A DNA stretch of 34,080 bases from an uncultured Bacteroidota bacterium (lineage in GTDB: Bacteria > Bacteroidota > Bacteroidia > Bacteroidales > P3), in contig CACXXO010000023.1 of the NCBI GenBank assembly GCA_902771735.1, forward strand, positions 1 through 34,080, written 5' to 3'. A program made the translations under genes and the position numbers. The notes under the pieces are model-generated. The model was not told the origin of the DNA and made no database searches. It was given only the letters and a program-made list of their open reading frames with translations. How positions within the stretch are numbered: position 1 is the stretch's first letter; each line of letters opens with the position of its first letter. Shown here piece after piece: positions 25,018 through 31,827 of this stretch.

Positions 25018-25226
25018 AAACAATTGAAGAAGAACTTGAAGAAACCTTACGCCTGCTCGACAGCTACCAAGACCTCTCTGTAGACCAGGAAGACGACGAT
25101 TCCTTCGTGGCACGCGGCAACGGTTTCTGCGACCGAAAATACAGCGACGATTTCCTGCAAATGAGAATTTCACAGCTCACCGCCCGCGCCGCCGACCTGA
25201 AGAGAAAACTGAACATTAACGACTGA
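25014..25226 (+). CDS. Small acidic protein of unknown function, 70 aa
   Basis: A 70-aa product that I do not recognise. An acidic N-terminal helix (TIEEELEETLRLLDSYQ) leads to a DQEDDDSF stretch and a basic C-terminal helix (MRISQLTARAADLKRKLN). No signal or membrane segment is seen. The ATG overlaps the HAD stop by four bases and 21 bases separate it from cls, which together with good codon use makes it very likely a real gene. It may be a small partner of one of its neighbours (inference). Confidence 0.72.
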   Translation: MKTIEEELEETLRLLDSYQDLSVDQEDDDSFVARGNGFCDRKYSDDFLQMRISQLTARAADLKRKLNIND

Positions 25227-25247
25227 GCATCCTTAAAAAAAACATCC

Positions 25248-26666
25248 ATGGTTTACGAAATCATTCTGGCACTTATCATCATCGGCTCCCTGATACTTGT
25301 CATTTCGGGCAACCGAAAACCCTATGTATCATTCTTCTGGATTCTCTTCATCACACTCCTTCCCGGTGTCGGAACAATATTCTACCTGCTGCTGGGCAAA
25401 GACTACCGCAGCCGTCGAGTCATCAAACACGACGAATTGGCCCGCCTCGACGCCCTGCGAGACAACGCTTTGGGAAACAACATTGTAGACAGACTTCCTG
25501 AGGAAAAATACAACAAGCTGGCCTCCATGATGCGCCACGCCAACGACACCCCCATTATCAGCGGTAACAGCGTGCGCATTTTCACCGATTTCACCCCCAT
25601 GTTCCAATCGATGCTCGACGACATCTCGCGCGCCAAAAGCTTCGTACACATACAATTCTATATCGTGGAGAACGACGAAGTGGGTCACCAGCTGAGCAGC
25701 CTGCTCATCCGCAAGGCCCAGGAGGGCGTAGACGTGAGGCTGATGTTCGACAGTTGGGCCAACCTTTTCGTCCGCAGCGAATACTATGACCATATGCGAC
25801 GCGGCGGAGTGAAAGTGCAATCATTCCAGAAACTTATACCCTCCATGTTCACGCGAGACGTGAACTGCCGCACGCACCGCAAGATAGTGGTCATCGACGG
25901 TCACACGGGCTACACCGGCGGCATGAACATCGCCCGCCGTTACCGCGACGGCATCAACCACGGAGCCTGGCGCGACACCCACATCCGACTCCAAGGCCCT
26001 GCCGTGTGCCAGTTGGAACTGTCCATCCTTGCCGACTGGCGTTTTTGCACCAAGGAGTTCCTCGACGACCCACGTTTCTTCCCGGCCCTCGAAATCCCTA
26101 CCACAACGCCACAAACCACTCTGGCACAGATAGTCACATCAGGGCCCATGGACGAATGGAACACCGTGATGCAAGGCATGGTGCAAGCCATCGCCCAAAG
26201 CCGCCGCTATCTCTACCTGCAGACCCCCTACTTCATTCCCACGCACCCCATTCTCCTGGCACTCAGGAATGCAGCCTTGGCGGGAGTCGACGTGAGGCTG
26301 ATGATGCCCGCCGTCTCCGACCGCAGCCGAATCACACTGGCTGCCTCCAAGTCCTACTTCCGCGACCTGCTGCCCGCTGGCGTCAAAATCTATCTCTACA
26401 ACAAGGGGTTCCTCCACGCCAAAACCATGGTGTGCGACGACGACTTCGTGACCATCGGTTCTACCAACATCGACCCCCGCAGCCTTGAGCAGAACTTTGA
26501 GGTCAACGCTTTCATTTACGACGAAGCCATCGCCTGCCGCCAGCGCGACATTTTCCTCGACGACCTCAAGGAGTGCTCCCTCATCGACCCCGAGGCCTGG
26601 CAGCACCGTTCCCAGATAGCGAAATTTGCCCAGTCGACAGCCCGCATCTTCACCCCCATCCTCTAA
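25248..26666 (+). CDS. cls: Cardiolipin synthase (phospholipase D family)
   Basis: Cls joins two phosphatidylglycerol molecules into cardiolipin and glycerol at the inner membrane. The 472-aa product begins with two transmembrane segments (about 1-20 and 27-45, with FFWILFITLLPGVGTIFYLLLG), as usual. Two HKD motifs are present: HRKIVVIDGHTGYTGGMN near residue 210 and HAKTMVCDDDFVTIGSTNIDPRS near 390, giving the His-Lys-Asp pairs. Length is standard. It is the last gene of the rdgB operon; after it comes the palindromic element copy 4 rather than a plain terminator. Confidence 0.95.
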   Translation: MVYEIILALIIIGSLILVISGNRKPYVSFFWILFITLLPGVGTIFYLLLGKDYRSRRVIKHDELARLDALRDNALGNNIVDRLPEEKYNKLASMMRHANDTPIISGNSVRIFTDFTPMFQSMLDDISRAKSFVHIQFYIVENDEVGHQLSSLLIRKAQEGVDVRLMFDSWANLFVRSEYYDHMRRGGVKVQSFQKLIPSMFTRDVNCRTHRKIVVIDGHTGYTGGMNIARRYRDGINHGAWRDTHIRLQGPAVCQLELSILADWRFCTKEFLDDPRFFPALEIPTTTPQTTLAQIVTSGPMDEWNTVMQGMVQAIAQSRRYLYLQTPYFIPTHPILLALRNAALAGVDVRLMMPAVSDRSRITLAASKSYFRDLLPAGVKIYLYNKGFLHAKTMVCDDDFVTIGSTNIDPRSLEQNFEVNAFIYDEAIACRQRDIFLDDLKECSLIDPEAWQHRSQIAKFAQSTARIFTPIL

Positions 26667-26689
26667 CCCGAAAGCGACCTTTTCCGTAT

Positions 26690-26815
26690 CGCCGACGTAC
26701 CATCGGCGTATCTTCGCCGTATCATCTCCGACCGTGGTCGGAGTTCACTCGGAGATGATACGGAGTTGGGACGGTGTTGATACGGTGTTGGTGCTAAGTA
26801 TCAAGCTGTTAGAAA
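26690..26815. repeat. Palindromic 11-bp-unit element, copy 4
   Basis: The inverse orientation of copy 3, ending TTGGTGCTAAGTATCAAG. The core CTCCGACC-GT-GGTCGGAG (26726-26743) is a perfect hairpin. Alternatively CCGTATCATCTCCGA (26717-26731) pairs perfectly with TCGGAGATGATACGG (26749-26763), a 15-base stem that excludes the core. It lies between the convergent ends of cls and the outer-membrane-protein operon; the rest of that 281-base gap holds only the terminator at 26884-26919. Confidence 0.8.
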
Positions 26816-26883
26816 CGGGCAAATTGGGGTGTTTTCTACAAAAAAAGCAACAAATCGTATCCCGCTGATGCACAAAGTGATAT

Positions 26884-26919
26884 AAAAAAAAAGAGCCCTT
26901 GCTTGGGTAGCAAGAGCTC
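26884..26919 (-). terminator. Rho-independent terminator of the ECF-sigma/OMP operon
   Basis: On the minus strand, GAGCTCTTGCT (26919-26909) and AGCAAGGGCTC (26903-26893) form an 11-base stem with one mismatch and a five-base loop, followed by nine T residues (26892-26884). It starts 28 bases after the stop at 26948. Confidence 0.85.
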
Positions 26920-26947
26920 ATGTTCATGGAAGGCGATTCCCGAGGCG

Positions 26948-28294
26948 TCAATCCATCGTCAGGATGATGCCGAATTTAATCGGGTAGAGGTTTTGGACGG
27001 AGGAGCGCATGGTGCTCATGGTGGGCGCCTGGAAGTAGACGCCTATGTTTTCATAGCTGAGGGTGGCGCGGAGGTCGAGCTTGTAGGGGTTGATATATTT
27101 GTTGATGCTCTGGTCGTAGTCGGTATGCTCTTCGATGTCAGTCGTGTACTCGCGGCGGAGGCCGGTGTGGCTGCCGCTCCAGTGGATACCGGGGAGGGCG
27201 CTGAGGGTGAGGCTCCAGTCGTGCCAGAGGTCGAAGCGGAAGGTCAGCGGCAGGACGACATAGCGGGTGTTGAGCCACGAGGTGCAGGTGGGGTCGCCGC
27301 CGTCAACGAAGCTGTGCGGGTCGGTGGCAGTGTTGAATGTAATATCCTTTCCTTCAAACTTATACTTGTCCCACTCAAGACCCAAGCCTATGTAGAAGCC
27401 GAAGTGGCGGGTGCCGATGAGGGGGTAGTTGACGGAGAGTTGTATGTTGTTGAAGGAGGTGCGGATGGCGGCGGCGCCGTCCACACCCTCGAAGCCGTTG
27501 AACATGTCGGTGCCCCAATTATGGAAGCCCCAGGCGAAGTTGAGGGCCACGTCGCGGTGGCGCCAGATGGATTTCTTCTCTTTCTGGACTTGAGGGGCCA
27601 TGCTTTGGTCTATTTTCTCCTGCACCACATCGGCAAATACCTTGCCTTGAGGGCTTACCGGACGAACGGTGTCGCCATCGCAATAGTTCCAATCCACATG
27701 GGCAAACTTGTTTTCGGGATCGAAGGAGATGCTCTGTACACGCGTTTCCAAGTTTGGTTCATAGATGGTTTTGATGCAGGCGACGCTGATGCGGGAGTAG
27801 TCGAAGGAGCCGATTTGGAAATTGTGGTTGGCCTGGCGAATCTCGGAGTAAATCATCGAGTGGTCCTGGGCACGGAGGTTGAGGTTGACAGCCCACATCG
27901 AGTCGGCGATGCTGCCGCTGAAGGTGGCGGAGGCGAAGTCGTGGGTGATGATAGTGAGGTGGTCGCGTTTGCCAAAGCTTCCCAAGAAGATGAGATTGGC
28001 GTGGTCCTCCACCTCGAAAGTCATGGAACGTCCCACAGGCAACAGGAGTGTGACGTTGGCGTGGTTCGCAGAGATGGTCATGCGGTTGTTCTTTATCGTC
28101 GCCACATGGTAGCGGCTGGGCGACTGGAGCACGGTGGGACCGTCGGTCGATTTCACCATGAGGCGTCCAATGCCTTCAATGCGTATCTCCTCCACCTCGT
28201 CGGGCACCTGCTGGGTGTAGAGCTGCTGGGCATGGGAAATTGAAAGGTGAAAATTGAAAATTGAAATTATTGCTAACAATGCTATTCGTTTCAT
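26948..28294 (-). CDS. Outer membrane protein with beta-helix-like head and C-terminal barrel
   Basis: A 448-aa protein with a signal peptide (ending HLSISHAQ). Residues about 25-215 form a strand-rich region with short repeats such as RMTISANHANVTLLLPVG and DHLTIITHDFASATFSG, similar in pattern to the DUF2807/GIN head domain. From about 246 (VALNFAWGFHNWGTDMFNG) comes a PorT-like outer membrane barrel with GLGLEWDKYKF, LPGIHWSGSHTGLRR and an aromatic end. It is a paralogue of the next gene upstream: barrels align well, heads less. A heptamer array encodes part of the signal peptide. It is last in the sigma/anti-sigma operon, so it is a likely target or partner of that regulator (inference). 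Confidence 0.8.
   Translation of the reverse strand: MKRIALLAIISIFNFHLSISHAQQLYTQQVPDEVEEIRIEGIGRLMVKSTDGPTVLQSPSRYHVATIKNNRMTISANHANVTLLLPVGRSMTFEVEDHANLIFLGSFGKRDHLTIITHDFASATFSGSIADSMWAVNLNLRAQDHSMIYSEIRQANHNFQIGSFDYSRISVACIKTIYEPNLETRVQSISFDPENKFAHVDWNYCDGDTVRPVSPQGKVFADVVQEKIDQSMAPQVQKEKKSIWRHRDVALNFAWGFHNWGTDMFNGFEGVDGAAAIRTSFNNIQLSVNYPLIGTRHFGFYIGLGLEWDKYKFEGKDITFNTATDPHSFVDGGDPTCTSWLNTRYVVLPLTFRFDLWHDWSLTLSALPGIHWSGSHTGLRREYTTDIEEHTDYDQSINKYINPYKLDLRATLSYENIGVYFQAPTMSTMRSSVQNLYPIKFGIILTMD
28238..28265 (-). repeat. Heptamer array within a signal peptide
   Basis: Four 7-base units, AATTGAA, AGGTGAA, AATTGAA and AATTGAA on the plus strand. They encode the SIFNFHLSIS part of the signal peptide of the barrel protein on the minus strand. 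Unlike the usual Leu/Ala-rich core, this core is Phe/Ile/Asn-rich because of the repeat. Confidence 0.65.
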
Positions 28295-28340
28295 AATATC
28301 AATGTTTTACATTTGTCTTAACTACTGTCTCCTTAACTCC

Positions 28341-29732
28341 TCAAAAGATGATACCAAATTTGACGGGGAAGAGTTCCTCACAGCTGCCCTTGAAGGCCGG
28401 AAGCATCGAGGTCTGGAAGTAGACGCCGAGGGAGCGGTACTGCACCGAGATGCGGGCGTCGAGCTTGTAGGGCGCTATGTAGGGGTTGACGGAGAAGTCC
28501 TTGACGTTGGTCTCGTCGTCGCCACTGGTGATGTCGCGGCGGAGGCCGGTGTGGCTGCCGCTCCAATGGAGGCCGGGGATGGCGGCGAGGGCAAGCTTCC
28601 AATGGCGGCCGAGGTTGAACTTCACCTCGATGGGCAGTATGACATAGCGCGTCAGCAGACGGCTCTCGCTGTTGGCTATGGGACCATTGACGAAATGGTA
28701 GGGTTCGGCCGTCTGGTCGAAGTGGATGTCGCCGCGATGGAACTTGTATTTGTCCCACTCCAATCCGAGGCCGGCATAGAGGGCCACATGGCGGGAATAT
28801 AGCACCGGATAATTAAAAGTCAGCAGGATATGGTTGAACGAGGTGCGCACAGCGGCGTCGCCATCGGTGCCGGCAAGGCCGTTGAAGCGGTCCTTGCCCC
28901 AGTTGTGGAAGCCCCAGGCAAAGTCGAGGTTGGCGCCCCATGAGTAGCGCTTGCTGCTGCGGAGCTTGATTTTGCGCACCACGTCGGAGAGGGCGTCGGC
29001 ATCTAAGTCGCTGAGACCGCCGAGGTCGAGTGCATCGTCGGCTGTACTCCAGAAGTTCTCCTCCTCTTCGGGGTCGAGGATGAGTTTTTCTCCATTTTGA
29101 ATCCGGTGGCCGATGTGGATGGATGCGTAGAGGGTGTTACTGAAATTCAACCTGGTGCCGTCGGAGTCTCCTATCGGCTCGATAACGAAGGCTTTGAGGC
29201 GAGAGTAGTCTTTAACGGCGAAATCGAGGTTGCGCATCTTCAGGCGGCTATGGGCGTTGAGGCGCGAGACATCGGCGAGGGACACCACCATGCAGTCGGC
29301 ATAGAGGGTGTCGAAACCGTTTTTGGCGATGATGGTGGCGGCATCGTCGCCCACCAGTTCCAGAGTGCCGGGGAAGTGGAAGGAGCCCTGGAGGGTCACT
29401 TCGCTGTTGCCCGTGGCTTCGATGCGGGTAACTGTGCCGGGATTGAGGTGGATTTGCACGGTGCGGTCGAGGCGGGAGAAGGTCATCACGCTGCCGCTGA
29501 CCTGCACTCCGGAGCCGTTGTTCATCTTGCCGTCTTCATAGCCACTCTGGCTGTCGGGGATAATGACGGCTTTGCAGTCGTCGAAGATCAGCGTGTGCAC
29601 AGCGTCCGATAGGGGTACAAGCTCTTTGTCCGCCATGTTGGATGTCGGATTGGGCTGTGCAGGTTGCGCCTGCGCCCAGGTGGCGATGGGCAGCAGCAAG
29701 GCCATTGCCAGGATAATACGGTTGTGTTTCAT
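28341..29732 (-). CDS. Paralogous outer membrane head-plus-barrel protein
   Basis: The 463-aa product has a signal peptide (LLLPIATWAQA, then Q). The N-terminal part (about 40-225) has repeated short strands (TRIEATGNSEVTLQGSF, DAATIIAKNGFDTLYADCM, DVSRLNAHSRLKMRNLDF), like the GIN head of its neighbour. After an acidic linker (about 218-250, DPEEEENFWSTADDALDLGG) the barrel begins: GANLDFAWGFHNWGKDRFNG, GLGLEWDKYKF, IPGLHWSGSHTGLRRD. These blocks are shared with the gene at 26948-28294, so the pair arose by tandem duplication. Ten bases separate it from the anti-sigma gene upstream and 46 from its paralogue downstream. Confidence 0.82.
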   Translation of the reverse strand: MKHNRIILAMALLLPIATWAQAQPAQPNPTSNMADKELVPLSDAVHTLIFDDCKAVIIPDSQSGYEDGKMNNGSGVQVSGSVMTFSRLDRTVQIHLNPGTVTRIEATGNSEVTLQGSFHFPGTLELVGDDAATIIAKNGFDTLYADCMVVSLADVSRLNAHSRLKMRNLDFAVKDYSRLKAFVIEPIGDSDGTRLNFSNTLYASIHIGHRIQNGEKLILDPEEEENFWSTADDALDLGGLSDLDADALSDVVRKIKLRSSKRYSWGANLDFAWGFHNWGKDRFNGLAGTDGDAAVRTSFNHILLTFNYPVLYSRHVALYAGLGLEWDKYKFHRGDIHFDQTAEPYHFVNGPIANSESRLLTRYVILPIEVKFNLGRHWKLALAAIPGLHWSGSHTGLRRDITSGDDETNVKDFSVNPYIAPYKLDARISVQYRSLGVYFQTSMLPAFKGSCEELFPVKFGIIF

Positions 29733-29742
29733 AATCTTATTT

Positions 29743-30489
29743 TTATTTACGTTTGTTTTTCAGGTTCTCTATTCTTTGGCGAAGGGGTTCCACCACGCGC
29801 TCCTCGAGCTGGCGGCTGTCGGGCAGCGTACGGCTGACGAGGCGCCCCAGCGGATGCTCGTTGAGGCTTTCCTGATAGGCATCGTTGGCGGCCAGCAGCA
29901 GGTCGCCCCAGTCGGCGGTGTTGTCGTATACAATGAGGCTCCACGACTCTACCGTTGTCGCCTGCTCAGGATCGTCCTCTATGGCAATGAGCATGTCGGT
30001 CTCTATGGGGACCGTTGCCACAGGCTCCTCTGCCCCTTCCGTCGCCTCTGTCTCTTCGGCCGAAGCAATGGCATCTGCCATAGTGGCTGTTTCCTTGGGT
30101 CGCACAGGCATCGCGGTCTCGACCTTCTCCGTCCTTTGCTGCAGCGTATCCGCTGTGCGGTTCTCGGCAACGGCGGTGGCACCCTCCAACCTCTCCATCG
30201 TTCCCATACGCATGGCAGGCGTCATCAGCGCCATCACCACAGCGGCAGCGGCTCCGAAGCGCAGCGTCCTCGGCCACAGGGGCGCTACCTTACGCTGCGG
30301 CTCGCCACCATACCTCACCCGCTCGTCCTTCTCCAGCTTTGGGGCCTCGCGGTAGAGTGCCAGCTCCTCGGCGGCCTCGGGATGGCTTTCAAGCCATGTG
30401 TCTATAGCCGCGCGCTCCTCGGCGTTCAGGTCGCCTTCGGCATAGCGCAGCAGCCAGAGCTCGTAGTTGTTATCATCTATTGTTGTCAT
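29743..30489 (-). CDS. Anti-sigma factor, single-pass membrane protein
   Basis: A 248-aa protein with a short N-terminal cytoplasmic domain (about 1-60: LWLLRYAEGDLNAEERAAIDTWL and ESHPEAAEELALYRE), the layout of zinc-free anti-sigma domains in Bacteroidota. A hydrophobic segment follows at about 78-95 (FGAAAAVVMALMTPAMRM), then a Thr/Glu/Ala-rich periplasmic part and a final helical region (ESWSLIVYDNTADWGDLLLAAN). The segment contains Met and charged neighbours, so membrane insertion is probable rather than certain. Its start overlaps the sigma gene by 17 bases, the usual arrangement for cognate pairs. It should hold the sigma factor at the membrane. Confidence 0.82.
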   Translation of the reverse strand: MTTIDDNNYELWLLRYAEGDLNAEERAAIDTWLESHPEAAEELALYREAPKLEKDERVRYGGEPQRKVAPLWPRTLRFGAAAAVVMALMTPAMRMGTMERLEGATAVAENRTADTLQQRTEKVETAMPVRPKETATMADAIASAEETEATEGAEEPVATVPIETDMLIAIEDDPEQATTVESWSLIVYDNTADWGDLLLAANDAYQESLNEHPLGRLVSRTLPDSRQLEERVVEPLRQRIENLKNKRK

Positions 30490-30967
30490 ATCCCATTGTT
30501 TTCAATTGTTTGCGCATGGCCACGCGGGCGCGGAACAGATACACTTGGACCTGACTGTCGCTGAGCGCAAGGGTCTCCCCTATCTCGGCATAGCTGAATC
30601 CCTCCACGTCGCGCAGCTGGAGGATGGCCCTTTGCACCTCGGGCAATGTCTGGAGACTTTTCTCTATGGCCTCGCGGAGGTCGAACCGCTCGTCGGGAGC
30701 CTGTGTCTGTTCCACGATGGCCTGTTCCGCATGCATTTGCACCACCTTGCCGTGCCTGATACTCATCATCAGGTTGCGATAGGCCACGCTGAGCAAGTAG
30801 CTCTTACCTTTCTCCTGCGGCACCTCGCCGCGATGGCTCCAGAGGGCTGCCAAGGCCTCCTGCACAGCATCCTCGCAATCGGGGCGACTACCGCCGCAAC
30901 GCACTACAAAGCGCATCGCATCGTCGGCCCACAGGCGCACTCCATTGTTATATTCCTTGGCAGTCAA
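30473..30967 (-). CDS. ECF-type RNA polymerase sigma factor
   Basis: The 164-aa product has sigma region 2 (about 5-65: YNNGVRLWADDAMRFVV, CEDAVQEALAALW, KSYLLSVAYRNLMMSIR) and region 4 (about 105-158: LPEVQRAILQLRDVEGFSYAEIGETLALSDSQVQVYLFRAR-type helix-turn-helix, FSYAEIGETL). The two-domain build without region 1 or 3 is that of ECF sigma factors. The start must be TTG at 30967: an in-frame stop lies not far upstream and the first ATG falls after half of region 2.1. It overlaps the anti-sigma start by 17 bases. A TTG start suggests weak expression. No clear promoter was seen in the 265-base upstream gap. Confidence 0.9.
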   Translation of the reverse strand: MTAKEYNNGVRLWADDAMRFVVRCGGSRPDCEDAVQEALAALWSHRGEVPQEKGKSYLLSVAYRNLMMSIRHGKVVQMHAEQAIVEQTQAPDERFDLREAIEKSLQTLPEVQRAILQLRDVEGFSYAEIGETLALSDSQVQVYLFRARVAMRKQLKTMGYDNNR

Positions 30968-31142
30968 ACGGCAGTTTTCTTGTCCCTTTACACCTGATAA
31001 TTGCGCAAAAGGGGTGAAATATTACACTTGAGAACGTATTTTTTTCAAAAAAATTATTTCAGTTCTGTTGTGATACGACTTCTCTCCGCGTCTAATCTAT
31101 CGTAAAAAAACAAACTGTAATCATTTTATAATTACCACGGAA

Positions 31143-31241
31143 TTGGACGAAAAAAAGGAAGACGCTTACCACAAGGTTCTGTGCGACCCGTGGCGGGAAT
31201 ACAAGACTCGACTCCAGGAAATACGGTTGGGATTACAATAA
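31143..31241 (+). CDS. Possible 32-residue small ORF or gene remnant
   Basis: A plus-strand frame from TTG at 31143 to TAA at 31241 reads DEKKEDAYHKVLCDPWREY and then a basic helix ending LQEIRLGLQ. The composition looks like natural protein rather than noise, but there is no ATG and no recognised family. It overlaps the mntP stop by nine bases. It lies in the otherwise featureless gap 30968-31232; apart from it, I see only AT-rich DNA there. Confidence 0.25.
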   Translation: MDEKKEDAYHKVLCDPWREYKTRLQEIRLGLQ

Positions 31242-31799
31242 GTGCTCCAATAGTATCTTCACACCAAGACCTATCAGAACGAGACCGGCGATGATGTTGG
31301 CCGTGCGTTCCGGGACGGGGATGTTGCGCTTGCCGAGATAAACGCCAACCATGGAGACCACAAAGGTGACAACACAGATGATAGCAACAATCCATAGTAC
31401 GGCGGCAAGCGGATTGTCCAAACCCAATCCTATACCGACGGCGAAAGCGTCGATGCTGGTGGCAACGCCGAGAAGGAAGAAATTAAGAATTGAGAATTGA
31501 GAATTGAGATTTTTCGTTTCGTCGGCCTTGTTTCTGATGGCTTCAATAATCATTCTTCCACCGACAAAAAGCAATAGTCCGAAGGCTACCCAGTGGTCGA
31601 CGCTCTCGATAAACTCGCGCGCCACATCGCCGATGAGGGCGCCTGCCAGAGGAAAAGCTCCTTGGCAAAAGCCGAAGACAAGAGCCATCAGAAGTCCCCG
31701 ACGGTAGCTCATCTTGCTTTTGAAAGCCGTGGTGGTGCTTACCACAAGCGAGTCGACACAGAGTGCGAGGGCCAATAACAGCGCTTCTACAAATCCCAT
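31233..31799 (-). CDS. mntP: MntP manganese efflux pump
   Basis: MntP exports Mn2+ across the inner membrane. The 188-aa protein has six hydrophobic segments in two homologous halves, each with the conserved acidic motif: LALCVDSLVVS (residues about 12-22) and VATSIDAFAVGIGLG in the second half. GFCQGAFPLAGALIG and VGVYLGKR are also typical. The loop between the halves (about 95-108, NLNSQFSILN) is encoded by a heptamer array and differs from the usual hydrophilic loop. It lies five bases after the ATP-grasp-like gene. No yybP-ykoY-like leader was noticed in front of it, as it sits inside an operon. Confidence 0.93.
   Translation of the reverse strand: MGFVEALLLALALCVDSLVVSTTTAFKSKMSYRRGLLMALVFGFCQGAFPLAGALIGDVAREFIESVDHWVAFGLLLFVGGRMIIEAIRNKADETKNLNSQFSILNFFLLGVATSIDAFAVGIGLGLDNPLAAVLWIVAIICVVTFVVSMVGVYLGKRNIPVPERTANIIAGLVLIGLGVKILLEHLL
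31481..31508 (-). repeat. Heptamer array inside mntP
   Basis: Four 7-base units, AATTAAG then AATTGAG three times, on the plus strand. They encode the loop between the two halves of MntP. The four units add 28 bases, so gain or loss of units other than by threes would break the frame. Confidence 0.8.
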
Positions 31800-31827
31800 A
31801 ACTTTTAACTTTTAACTCTTAACTTCT
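31800..31827 (-). repeat. Heptamer array at the ATP-grasp/mntP junction
   Basis: Four units, AACTTTT twice, AACTCTT and AACTTCT, on the plus strand. They cover the last codons (KLRVKS) and stop of the ATP-grasp-like gene and the spacer before mntP. This parallels the array at the mltD stop. Confidence 0.7.

Noticed and set aside
26903-28243. Long plus-strand frame of 446 codons opposite the outer membrane protein gene
   Set aside because: It is the mirror of a GC-rich gene with a clear signal peptide and barrel motifs; its product is Val/Gly/Ala/Glu-rich without any motif.
31081-31232. tRNA or small structured RNA in the gap upstream of the sigma gene
   Set aside because: No cloverleaf, anticodon arm or T-loop could be found; only AT-rich DNA and one short protein-like frame.
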